Origin: Diploptera punctata
Taxonomy: Eukaryota > Arthropoda > Insecta > Blattodea > Blaberidae
Direction of reading: 5' to 3'
DNA length: 64,000 bases
Assembly: GCA_030220185.1 (NCBI GenBank)
Contig: JASPKZ010009677.1
Location: forward strand, 57,057 to 121,056
The position numbers were made by a program, and so were the translations under genes. Numbering within the stretch: the first letter of the stretch is position 1; each line of letters starts with the position of its first letter. Under the pieces are notes generated by a model. It was not told where the DNA came from and did no database searches. It was given only the letters and a program-made list of their open reading frames with translations. Below are positions 1-11,700 of the stretch, piece after piece.

Positions 1-185
1 CCTATAGCAGGCCCATCTTCAGTACACTGTTGTTGACCGGTGTTATGACATAACACCGGTCAACAACAGTGTACTGAAGATGGGCCTGCTATAGGCCTGA
101 AATCGCGATCTACTTAACAGAATAATGTGAGGAGAGGTAAGAATCTTTTAATTTAATATTGAATTGAACCTCACAGTGATAATTC
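1..185 (+). mobile_element. Penelope-like hairpin element, cut by window edge
   Basis: Positions 1-95 are a perfect palindrome centred on 48. The right arm continues with a hammerhead core and the sense 3' end (gtgaggagagg, then the tail motif aacctcacagtg). The left arm presumably continues outside the window. Confidence 0.75.
74..110 (+). ncRNA. Hammerhead ribozyme motif, intact core
   Basis: CTGAAGA, helix II GGCC/GGCC, GAAA at 99-102, self-complementary helix III ATCGCGAT, then C at the predicted cleavage position (after 110). PLEs are known to carry type I hammerheads with very short helix III that work as dimers. Confidence 0.75.
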
Positions 186-189
186 CTAT

Positions 190-429
190 ATAAAAAAAGG
201 TTAAGCTACTTACTATTAAATAATATTGTGAAAAGAAAAATAATTAGGAATAATTGTTATTTACAATATTATCTCTCTTTTACATTTTTCAAAGAATCTG
301 AATTTTAATTCATTTTACATCATAAATGTTGAATTATTTTTAAAATTTTAGGTATTGGAATCATGTAAGCCAGTTTTATGCTATTGTGCTTATTTAATTT
401 TAAACCAGTTATAACTTTTTATGTAATGA
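190..429. other. AT-rich intron, nothing recognised
   Basis: No ORF, structural RNA or repeat family recognised; a few poly-T tracts. Confidence 0.4.
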
Positions 430-615
430 ATTGGAAAATCTGTTTACTTTTCACCTGATCAAACTCCGTGATTTTCACAGGACATCCCTACTATCCTCGG
501 CCAAAACTCCAATGGAGCTGAAGATAGAAGGCATATCTTTAGAAACCTATCCTATGAAAATCATAAGAGTTTTATGAGGTGAAATGTAAAAAAATATTTT
601 TTAATTCATCTGTAT
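430..615 (+). mobile_element. PLE hairpin interrupted by a LINE
   Basis: Inverted 3' end (ttttcacctgat, tcctcgg) faces a sense 3' end with CTGAAGA at 518-524, GAAA at 542-545 and ttatgaggtgaaatg. Helix III is not self-complementary, so the ribozyme is doubtful. The missing tail (cctcatagtgttacttccca) resumes at about 3279 beyond the LINE, so the LINE inserted into this element. Confidence 0.55.
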
Positions 616-3265
616 AAATTGTTGGTTGGTTGGTATCTAATGTCGAGCACTTGATAATGAAATCATTCGCTCTCTTGCACTCCAATATTTAGCAGAAAGG
701 CTGGTCTCTTCTACAAAAGCTGGACAACGGAGGAGATGGTTTCTTTCCATATCTTCATTTAAATTGCAAAAAGGGCATTTAGGTGAATCTGTTATGCCAA
801 TTCTGTGTAGGTGTTTATTCAAGCAGTCATGTCCCGTTAGCAGTCTGAATGTTGCTACTGCAGATTTTCTTTGTAATGTAGTAATGTCATAAGCTTGTAG
901 ATTTTCCCATTCCTTTCCAGATGTTTTGGTGGTGTATTCTTCTCTAAGTTTATTGATGTATTTATTTGAGATAATTCTTTTGATAGAGTGAAAGGAAACT
1001 GGAGCAGAAGTTGGGTTTGAAACAATTTTGCTACCCTTCTTGGCTAGAAAATCGGCTATTTCATTGCCTGTCACTCCACAATGGGCCGGAATCCATTGAA
1101 GTACAACTTTTTTATGTAGACGGGATAAATGTTTTATCATTTTGTGACATTCGATAATTTTGATGCTTTTGGGTGTTGTGTCTCGTGTTATAGCAAGAAT
1201 GGCTGCTTTGGAGTCACATAGAATTACAACTTTTGTAAATTTTTGGATGTGATATAAAAGATTTTGTAAACTTAAGAAAATTGCTAGAATTTCGCCATCA
1301 AAGTTTGTTGAATTTGTGTTTAGTTTACGATAAAAGGAAAAAAGTGGACATACTGCACCAGCACCAGTGCCACCATCATTTGGTAGGCTGGAGCCATCTG
1401 TAAAAATATGTATCCATTCAGGAGCTGGGTATCTTAGATTTATCATTTCCAGTGACATTTGTTTTAAAATATATGGAGGAGTTTCAGATTTCTTGATGTC
1501 TTCTGTTAAATGAAGGTTATATTCGATTTCCAAAAATTCTAGAGGGTTGTTTCTCATCTGCATATTTTCTTTTGAATGTGGAAGTTGCAATTTCTGTTTG
1601 ATTTCTTGTACAATGCTTAGGAAGCTTTGCTGAGATTTTAAACATACTTGTGGTTTTCTTTGGGTCCAGTTATTATGGGGTAGCCTTAAAAATTTTTCAT
1701 ACTGTGTGACTGCTGTTTTCTCAATTTCAGATGCTATGTTTGGGTTATTTGTTAAGATTTGCATGGCAGTGATTGGTGTTGTTTTAACGGCTCCTGTTAT
1801 CAGACGGAGGATTTGGTTCTGCAATTTATTAAGTTTTTCCACTTTAGTAGTTACTAGGATTTCTTCACAATATTGAAGTACAGGTTTTATGTACATTTGG
1901 TAGAAGGTGTTTAGGGTTTGTGTGTTGCAACCCCACTTTTTCCCTGCTAATCGTTTTAATAATGGTAACCTTGTTTCTATCTTTGTACATATATTCTCCA
2001 TGTGTTTCTTCCATGTTAATTTTGTGTCCAGAGTTATTCCTAAATATTTTGCTTCATGTGTTTGAGTTAATAATTCACCCTCCAATTTCAGAGTGATGGG
2101 TAGTGGTTTCTTTCTTAATGTAAATAGTTGATAATTTGTTTTCTGTATATTTATCTTCATTAAGTTCTGGGATGTCCAATTCTCTAACTGTATTAGTGAT
2201 TGTTGGGCTATGGTTATTAATTGTTGACTTTGGTTTTTCGGTTTGGAGACCCATATTACAACATCATCAGCAAAAAGTAGGGTTTTCGTTTCGAGCTTTT
2301 CTATATGCTTAGGTAGATCATTAATGTAGATATTGAAGAGAATGGTACTGAGTACAGAACCCTGTGGTAAACCTCGATGTGTTTGTTGGTATTTAGAGAG
2401 GTGATTATTATACTTTGTAGCGATGAACCGTTGGATGAGAAAATTGCTGATCCAGAGTAGCATATTCCCTTGAATGCCTAAAGTCTGCATTTTTTCTAAT
2501 AATTTATATCTCCAAATAGAGTCATATGCTCCTTGGAAATCAACGAACATTGCCAGAGTGTCTTCTTTTCTGTTGAAACTGTCTTTAATAGCTTGACTTA
2601 GGTGTACAATTTGTTGATTTGTTGATTGTAATTCTCTAAATCCAGCTTGATTGGGATGAAAGTAAATTATTGGTTTCTAAATACCAATTTAATCGATTTG
2701 AAATCATTTTTTCCATAGTTTTAACAATTACACTAGTTAGTGCTATTGGGCGATAATTTGAAAAAGTATTTGTTGATTTTTTTGTTTTCGAAATAGGTAT
2801 TATAATAGCTTTTTTCCAATCATCAGGAACTTTTGTGTTCCAAGAAAGATTATAAAGGGAGAGCAATTGAGTTTTGGCTTTATTGCCAAGGTGTTTGAGA
2901 AATTCTGCATGTATATTATCTGCTCCTGGAGATTTGTTTGATTTTAAACTATTAATGGCTATGTTTAACTCTTTAATGTTGAAATTCTTATTAAAGATAT
3001 TATCTTTTGTACTGCTTGTTGATTTTATGTAATTTTTTAGGTTCTCTTTTATTGTTTTTTGTTCTTTTTTGTTCTCTGAGGACAAAGTATACGTGTTAGC
3101 GTAGTGTTTGTTGAATTTGTTGGCTATTTCACTTTCATTTGTAATCTGTTTGTTGTTGTGGATAAATGGTGTTTTTTTGCCGTCCTTTTTATTTTGTATA
3201 TTGTGTACAAATCTATATGCTTTCTGGCCATCTTTCCTATAATCCATTTTTTTGGAGGAAGTTAT
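616..3265 (-). mobile_element. RNase-H-bearing non-LTR retrotransposon, 5' truncated
   Basis: Minus-strand LINE inserted into a PLE tail (tail resumes at about 3279). The 3' end at about 616-630 is a CCAACC-type repeat tail. No endonuclease domain is present, so the copy is 5' truncated. A second copy of its 3' end lies at 12824-12898 and a related family lies at 34143-34733. Confidence 0.85.
637..3247 (-). pseudogene. LINE ORF2 remnant: RT, RNase H, CCHC knuckle
   Basis: Read from 3247 down to 637. The first 200 residues carry the RT finger region (NSLKSNKSPGADNIHAEFLK; NYRPIALTSVIVKTMEKMIS). A 1-nt insertion near 2653 breaks the frame; the other frame continues PNQAGFRELQSTNQQIVHL into MFVDFQGAYDS. 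The palm follows (GLPQGSVLSTILFNIYINDL; catalytic FADDVV), then RNase H (IFTDGSSL, ILCDSKAAI, WIPAHCGVTGNEIADFLA) and a C-terminal CxxC-HxxxxC knuckle (CPFCNLNEDMERNHLLRCPA). This order fits the I/R1/Jockey group with RNase H. Not functional as read. Confidence 0.88.
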
Positions 3266-3497
3266 TAAAATTGTAAATTACCTCATAGTGTTACTTCCCA
3301 TTCTAATTTTTATTGAAATCTGCTACAACTTTATCGTTGGTTTCATGCTCAATGTTTTTTAAAGGTTATTTATGTATGGATATTTTTCATTAGTTTTATG
3401 GAAATTTCTGCCTTTGATTTAGCTTTAATTTTGATATTCAAAGTATTTATTGAATCATTTAATTTTTCAATGTATAAAATACAGTTTGTTTCAACAG

Positions 3498-3670
3498 TGT
3501 TCCGTACCTTGCATTAGCAAAGACACTGGAAGCCATTGAAGCTGTAAGTGCTCGCTTGAAGATGATTGAAATTCTTGCCAACTATTTCCGCTCGGTGATT
3601 GTCCTGAGTCCTGACGATCTCTTGCCTAGCGTGTATCTCTGTCTCAATAAGCTGGCACCTGCATATGAAG
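3498..3670 (+). CDS. LIG1: LIG1 exon, DNA-binding domain start
   Basis: First exon in the window, 173 nt, entered one base before a codon boundary and ending with one base of the next codon. It encodes [20 protein letters not shown], then a stretch with [19 protein letters not shown], matching the start of the LIG1 DNA-binding domain. The acceptor is preceded by a T-rich tract and the donor reads gaag/gtaatt. The next exon is 10 kb away. Confidence 0.93.
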
Positions 3671-5762
3671 GTAATTCAACTTACAATTATTGAATGAGAA
3701 CCAGCAACTTGATTTGTCTGCCATGTGCTAGTGCACTTACTGGGAGGGTTTGTCATTAATTCAGTACAGCTGTTGGCATGCATTATTGATGAATCTAAAC
3801 ACACATGTGAAAATGTAATAATATTGAATCATTATTCTACATGAATCGTGAATTCTTTTCTCATACGTCTATGTTTTTTTAACACATTATTAATCATTTC
3901 TTAATAATTAAATGAATCGTGATTTTTTCTTACCTCATACATCTATGTTTCTTTAAACACAGCACTGCAGTATCGGCGACACTTTGTCGTCATCGTCAGC
4001 TGTTTTCACGACTGTCAATTTTTTATCCTTTTTGCCGGTAATTATCTAGACTGCCATCTGGTGTTCTTTTGAAGGAATTCCTCTTCAAACTGCCATCTGG
4101 TGTTATTTTGAATGAATCATTTCCTAAACTGCTATCTGTTGTATTTTTGAAGAACTTTGTAATCAAGCTTGGTTCTTCCGGAATCTCAAAGTTCATAGTT
4201 CTAGTATGGTTTTTTTGAATATATATTTTTTCCCAAACTGTTAAATCCAAAGGTTTAGATAGATGTTTTAAAAGTTTTGCTTCTTTTTCAATCCTATGAT
4301 GCTCTAATAAACTATGTGCTGCTATAGCTGATTTTTCAATTTCTCCATTCTTCAGCTATAGCAGCACATAGTTTATTAGAGCATCATAGGATTGAAAAAG
4401 AAGCAAAACTTTTAAAACATCTATCTAAACCTTTGGATTTAACAGTTTGGGAAAAAATATATATTCAAAAAAACCATACTAGAACTATGAACTTTGAGAT
4501 TCCGGAAGAACCAAGCTTGATTACAAAGTTCTTCAAAAATACAACAGATAGCAGTTTAGGAAATGATTCATTCAAAATAACACCAGATGGCAGTTTGAAG
4601 AGGAATTCCTTCAAAAGAACACCAGATGGCAGTCTAGATAATTACCGGCAAAAAGGAGAAAAAAATTGACAGTCGTGAAAACAGCTGACGACGACAAAGT
4701 GTCGCCGATACTGCAGTGTTGTGTTTAAAGAAACATAGATGTATGAGGTAAGAAAAAATCACGATTCATTTAATTATTATTAATTGAACCTCATAATGTT
4801 AAAAATTCCAAAATTTAATATATAAATCATTTCTTAATTTACTAGGCATATCCATGGGCAAGTGGTTGGACATTCACCTGTCACATATGGGGTCCCGAGT
4901 TCACATCTCAATCACTCCATGTGGGTTTTGTAGTGGACAAAACAGAATCTAGACAGGATTTTCTCAGAGTTTCTCCTGTTTTCCCCTGCCAAAAATTTAA
5001 TTCCACCATTTCTCCACACTTATCTCATTCATTCTGTTTCATATTATTTCCTCTGTGATAGAGCATAGGCATGGTCGGCCAGCATTCTTATTATTCACAG
5101 ACTTTCAATACAAGGGGCTTCATCACATCTCCATTTGTCCACCTGTCCCCAAGTCAGATATGAGTGGATGTTTTTTCTTTTTTTTTCATTACTAAATTTG
5201 GAAGGGTGTGTGTGTATATATACTAGAAGTCCTGGCCACGTGTTGCTATGGCTAAGGTATATGTTAAAAATATAAATTAAGTTGCTGTCTTTCAGCCAGA
5301 TTACTTAAAACTAATACTTACACATGAAATTAATAATATTGAAAATAAAATAAACACTGAACACACTTAAATTATGAAATAATCAATATTTGTAATTCAA
5401 TTGAAATTTGCGGTTGCAACAAAAAGCACAGCCATCTGGATCTCTCTTTGTTAAATAATAAACCAATTACCCTACCAAATTACCTTACACCGCCATCTGT
5501 TAGAATCGTATGGAACTCACAGATAATTACACCGCCATCTGTTAGAATCGTATGGAACTCACAGATAATTATAACTCTTTGTTAAATAATAAACAAATAA
5601 TTTGCAATAAAAAAATAATGCGACTATAAATTTAGTTATAAACTACCCTAAGTCTCCAGTTGGATCAAACTTCACACAGTGTGCAAAATTTTATTAAAAT
5701 CGGTTCAGTAGTTTAGGATTCCATCGCGGACAAACAACGTGACACAACATTTTTATATATTA

Positions 5763-5798
<36 letters not shown>

Positions 5799-8700
5799 AT
5801 CCAGCCATAGTAATTCTGCCCAAAAGTAGGTTCTTCACTGCAATCATAGCATTTTCATGCTATGCTTGCAGCTTTACTAGGGAATTGTAAGTGTGGTAGC
5901 TTCCCGTTGCTTTCCACACCGGTGAAGGATGATGATAATGATAAGGATGATGATGGCCATATGATTTCGGGGACTGTTTGGGCCTTAAAGTTTTCCTGAC
6001 ATTTGTCTTACAGGTGAGGAAAAACCTCACCCAGAAAAACTGCCCCGACCGGGGATTGAACCCGGGCCCGCTGCATGACAAGGCAGCATGCTACCTTGAG
6101 ACCACAGCAATGGACATATATATATATATGTGTGTGTGTGTGTGTTTTCTTGGGTTTTCCACATTATGGATGGTCTCTAGCCAATGTTTCGACATGATCC
6201 CACATGCCATTCAAGGAATGATAGGTTTGAATTACAGGTTTAGGTCTTATATACCATCAGCAATACATATGTCTGACATGCTAGTGGATAGTGGTTAGTA
6301 ATCCATGTGCCGTTAATAGTAAATGTTAGTTAATAGCATTGCATTTTCCTTGACACTCTGCTTCGGGAAACTCATAATGTTAAATTCTCAAACTTTATGT
6401 ATGAAATTATTCTACTCTATATACCGCATATGTACCCACGTGAGGACAAGGGTGTTACTTTGTGGAAGTAAAGTAACGAACCTCATATTCTCCTTTGATA
6501 TTGATGGATGCCAAAGATTTACCATCTGCATGGAAAACTGCTATCGATGCCTACCATGTCATCCCCAAAACAAATGGTTAAGATATAAAAGAATACCACG
6601 GTTTGCTCAACTCTTGGATGGGTGTGCAGCTTTCTAAATGGATGTTTACAATGAAAATTGCAATGGTATTAACTAACTATTTTACTATTAACGGCAAATG
6701 GATTACTAGCCACTATCCAACTAGCATGTCAAGACATATGTTTTGCTGATGGTATTATCAAGACCCTATACCAGTACTCAAACCTATCATTCCTTGATAA
6801 TGGCATGTGGGATCATGTCAAAACATTGGTCAGAGGCCAACCTTGAATCCATGATGTGGAAAACCCAAGAAAACTTTCTTAGTCATATATATATATATAA
6901 ATAAGAATCAAATGAATAATGAATTCTTTTTACCTCATATATCTATGTTTTTTTTAAAACACAGCACCATGGTATCAGAAAAACATCTTTTTCATCCTCA
7001 GCTGTTTTCACGGCTGTCAATTTTTTCTTTTGCTGGTAATTATCTAAACTGCCATCTGGTGTACTTTTGAAGGAGTAATTTTCTAAACTGCCATCTGGTG
7101 TACTTTTGAAGAACTTTGTAATCAAGCTTAGTTCGTCCGGAACCTTGAAGTTCATGGTTTTTTTTAATATATATCTTTTCCCAAACTTTTAATTTCAAAG
7201 GTTTAGATATTTGAGTTTGTATTTTTTTAACATTCATACCTCATGTGATTGTTTTGTCGAACATATGTTTAAAAAAAAATTCATCGGAGAACATATTGTT
7301 TAAACAACTCACCTCATAGGATTCATGCTTCCATGATATCGCGATTTCAAACATAATCATGTCTCAGCCATAACTCCGACTGATGAAATTCTTCGGCCGT
7401 CATCAGTCGGAGTTATGGCTGACGATGAACATGATTATGTTTGAAATCGCGATATCATGGAAGCATGAATCCTATGAGGTGAGTTGTTTAAACAATATGT
7501 TCTCCGATGAATTTTAATGATTATACCTCATAATAATTAAATTAATGTTTTTATTACCTCACCTCATATCCTTTTTCTTCTATACTGCAGTTTCGGAGCT
7601 TATCTCCATCGTCAGTAGTCTCTAGTCGACCGGTGTTATCCGAAACTGCAGTATAGAAGAAAAAGGATATGAGGTGAGGTAATAAAAACATGAATTTAAT
7701 TATTAAATTAAACCTCATAGCGTTCTTTCCCTGTGAAAGTTAAATACCTCATAATGTTTACTTCCCAACATTAATTAAATATATGTTTCAAAGCTGTTGC
7801 TCCATTGTCAGCGTTTTCACAAACTGATTTCTTCTTTTCTTCAAGTTGTTGGCCCTGGATCTGTGAGGCTCATTACCAAATTCTTTGGAACACAGATCCA
7901 GAGCCGACAATTTGAAGAAAAGAAGAAATCAGTTTGTGAAAATGCTGACGATGGAGCAACAGCTTTGAAACATATGTTCAACAAAACAATCACATGAGGT
8001 AAGAATGTTAAAAAAAATACAAACTCAAATATCAAATTAAACTTCATAATGTTACTTCTTAATGATTAAAAAAAAGTTTAGATAGATGTTTCAAAAGTTT
8101 TGCTTCTTTTTCAATTCTATGATTCTCTAATAAACTATGTGCTACTATAGCTGATTTTTCAATTTAACCATTTTGTTATGTATCTAAAGTGTTCATTTTG
8201 TGAGAGTCTAAGTTCCTTTTTTGTTTTTCCTATATATACTTCATTGCAATCTTTACAATTAATTTGACTATTTAACTCATGCCCCAAATGGGAGTCAATG
8301 ACCAATCACATTTCAATGATTTCTATTTTACAACCAATCAGAGTCGTGTTTCACCAAATATTTATCAGTGTTATAATTACCATATTAAGAAAGCTCCTCC
8401 TTACAATATTGCGTTCCTTTGGCAATAAATAGTATGATCTGGTTGCAGTGGATAAACAAAAGAAGCAGTAGAAGCGTACCTATCGTTTCTCATTTGTTTT
8501 CAAACATCGCCGTTTACATTAAATATATAAATATTTTAAAATAACTATAGTTAAATAATGATTTGTGAGTAAACAGCTTAATTTTATTCGTTAAATAGTC
8601 CTAACAAATGCACTCTTGATTTCCAAATTCTCTAGATAAATTCACTCCTCACTTCGTGAGTCGTGAATTTATCGATAATTTGGAAATCACTCGTGGCATT

Positions 8701-11700
8701 ACTTATGATAAATTCCATATATATATATATACATACACACACTTCGAAATTTAGTAAATAATGAAAAAACAAATATTAACTCAGGTCTGGCTCTGGGTCA
8801 GGTTGAGGGATGAGATGCGATGAAGCCCCTTGTATTGAAAGTCTGTGAATAACAAGGATGCTGGTCGACCATGCCTAATGCACTATCACAGGGGAAAGAG
8901 AAATGAAACAGAATGGATGAGGTAAGTGTGGAGAAATGGTGGAATGAAATTTTTGGCCGGGGAAAACAGGAGAAACTCTGAGAAAAACCTGTCCAGATTC
9001 TGTTTTGTCCACTACAAAACCCACATGGAGTGATTGAGAGGTGAATGTCTAACCACTTGTCCATGGAGCCGCCTAGTAAATTATGAGATGATGATTAATA
9101 ATGAAATGGATCATGGTAATGAAATTTCAACCTAGCATTTGCCTCAATAACTGAGAAAACTCGCAGAAAAAACCAGTTAGGTTAGTTGGTACCAGAATTT
9201 GTAGTGAAAAACTTCCAAATATTAGATATTCTAATTAACTCATTTGTTGTGATGTAATTGTAATTTTGGAAATACTTTCCAATCATACACCATGCGCATG
9301 CACCAACAAATGTGAAACGGTTTACACTATGGAATCATGGGATGCAGCCAACATATAAACAATATTTAATGAACGTAAAAGCTAACCTAATGCAATTTAA
9401 GTACTCTAACTTGTGAAAGACCAACCTAAAAGCTAACCTAACATAATTTAAGCATTCTAACCTGTGAAAGAATGCAATGGCCAAAAATAAATAGCTAGTT
9501 TGAAATTCTGAAATATATGTGTACATTAAAGTAGAATTCCTAAAATAAGTATATGTGTACAGTTAATTAGTACATACTCTATGTTGACTGCACTGGAAAC
9601 ATGTCTTTGTTGTTGCAAAGAACATTCATTAACATCAATATAGCTGCCACATCTTCATGCTACATTTGTCCAGTTGTTAAATATCATAGAAAAAGTATAT
9701 TGAAATAATCATTTAAAAAATATAAAAATCATTGTAAATGGTGGGAAATAATTTGAAAAATGAAACCCTAAGAATAAAATTAGCCATAATTTTATTTTGT
9801 CCTGTAAATGTTTTAATTTCCAATTTCAGATATTAGATCCACCGCTGTGGTTTTGAGGTAGCATACTGCCTTGTCACGCAGCAGACCCGGGTTCAATTCC
9901 TGGTCAGGACAGGCTCCTTGGTGAGGTTTTTTTCAGGGTATTTTCCTCACTTGTAAGATAAATGTTAGGAAGCTTAGGGCACAATGGTCCCCGAAAATCA
10001 TCCGGCCATCATCATCATCACCTTTATCATCATCATCATCATCATCATTCTCATCATCATCCTTCACCGGTGTGGAAAGCAACGGGAAGCTACCACACCT
10101 ATAATTCCCTAGTAAAGCTGCAAAGCATAGTATGCAAATGATGTGATTGCAGTGAAAGACCTGCCCTCAGGCAGAATTACTTTGGATGGATCAGGTATTA
10201 TAATTATATGTATTATTTATTGTAAGTTTGGTTTCATTAATCTGTATTGGTGGAGGAGGACTTTTTTTAATGTTATTACAAGAGTCCGGATGTTAGGCAC
10301 TTAAAAAATTCAAAATAGGCAGGCAAAAAGGCATTAAAAATCAGTAATATAAGCACCAAAAATTCAAAATAGGCTCATACAAAAAGTTAACTACAACATA
10401 CATTTTTACAGCATTACGTAAAGAATATAAACATATGCTATCAATAGCATACGAAGATATCAGAGATACTTCTGGAACTTGTTTTGCCTTTTTACAAAGA
10501 GCATGCTTATGTTTTGCAGTATGTACGTGCTGTGAAACATGGCACTTCTTCGTGCAATTCACTGAAATTTTACACACTTTTCAGAACAATATTGAACCTG
10601 CTAGGTTATTGGCTATTACCATCCTTATACTAAAATATTCTAACAGAATTTATAAAAAGAACACTTTAAAATTTCTCTGCAATGATATGGTGTCATCAGT
10701 TTTGTCCATTTGAATTAATTTCATTGAAATACTAAGGTAATTTTGAAAAAAAAAATGACAAATAGGCATTTACAGGCATTATAAGCTGAAATAGGCATTT
10801 ATAGACAAAATGAACTTCATGGAAAACAACTCTAGGTTTGTCGGTATGAACTTATATGAAGTCTGTTGATTTGTTCTTGGACATGTTTCAAAACAATTAA
10901 TTGTTTTGAAACATGTCCAAGAACAAATCAACATTAATATTGAGGTAAGATGTCCAGACCAAAAATAATATAATTAAAATAACCTCAAAATATAACTTCC
11001 TAAAATTAAATATTATATGAAGTCACTTTTAAAATATCTGTAATAGATAACTGTAGGCATTTTCCCTAACATCCAGTCTCTAGTTACTACTTATTAAAAT
11101 TATAGATTGATTTACTAAAATTTTACAACTTTGCAGGGATACTTTTCAATTATTTTCAAAAGAACAAACATTTCCTTTTACTTTTAATTATATCATATTA
11201 CATCTTTATTGTCAATAATTTTTTTACTTATAAATAAAGTACAATAAGAAGTAACATTATGAGGTTTTTCTTAATCCTAATTAGCACAACAGCCCAGGTA
11301 GACCCTCACTTCCTCTATGGCTCTCTTCCATTCATTCCTGTCCCTCAACAGCTGTCTCCAATTTACCATCTTTGCCCTCTACAGATCCTGCCACATACAG
11401 TGCCACCACCTTGATCTCGGTCGACCCTTGCTCTTGTTCCCTCTGGATATCTATAGAAAATGGAATTAACTTTCCTATTAACCTCCATTCAATTCACATT
11501 CAACTCAATCTTGACAGTCTGATATATGTTATGTCTACTTTTTTACATAGTTCATACATTTCACTGTTATATCTGCTTTTCCACATATTCCACATTTGAT
11601 TGCACCAATCCTCCTCAGAATCTTTCTTTTAAATGTGACTATATGATCACAGATATTATTTTTTAAAGTCCATGTCTCAGCACCATATGTTAATACTGGT

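Larger units (their letters stand above)
7271..7780 (+). mobile_element. PLE hairpin (ATCGCGAT family), third level of nest
   Basis: Arms 7283-7388 and about 7399-7508 are inverted copies. Its tail (attatacctcataatgttta) is interrupted at 7534-7743. TSD atatgttt at 7263-7270 and 7781-7788. The left arm lost 4 bp inside its ribozyme core (catgtctcagcc). Confidence 0.75.
7210..8075 (+). mobile_element. PLE hairpin (ACATATGT family), second level of nest
   Basis: Left arm 7210-7270 plus its continuation from 7781; right arm to about 8030, followed by the extra tail (aaacttcataatgttacttc). TSD gtttagata (9 bp). The left arm is split by the element at 7271-7780. Confidence 0.78.
6900..8263 (-). 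mobile_element. PLE (EN part, minus), outer host of a four-level nest
   Basis: Minus-strand PLE 3' half split by another insertion: 6900-7209 holds the tail-side end, an altered hammerhead and the EN C-terminus; 8076-8263 holds the upstream EN region ([23 protein letters not shown]). The junction is marked by a duplicated gtttagata at 7201-7209 and 8076-8084. Confidence 0.75.

Noticed and set aside
5860..6298. ORFs over a SINE copy
   Set aside because: Both strands of SINE family 2 show similar incidental frames at each copy.
7283..7700. CRISPR-like repeat and spacer structure
   Set aside because: The repeats are inverted, irregularly spaced and belong to transposon ends in a nuclear intron.
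9360..9480. Telomere-like CCTAA repeats
   Set aside because: Only isolated aacctaa words within a ~50-bp duplication; no tandem TTAGG array.
10341..10713. Overlapping ORFs of 78 and 92 codons
   Set aside because: No recognisable motif; they lie in the aaataggca-rich element and are shadows of each other.
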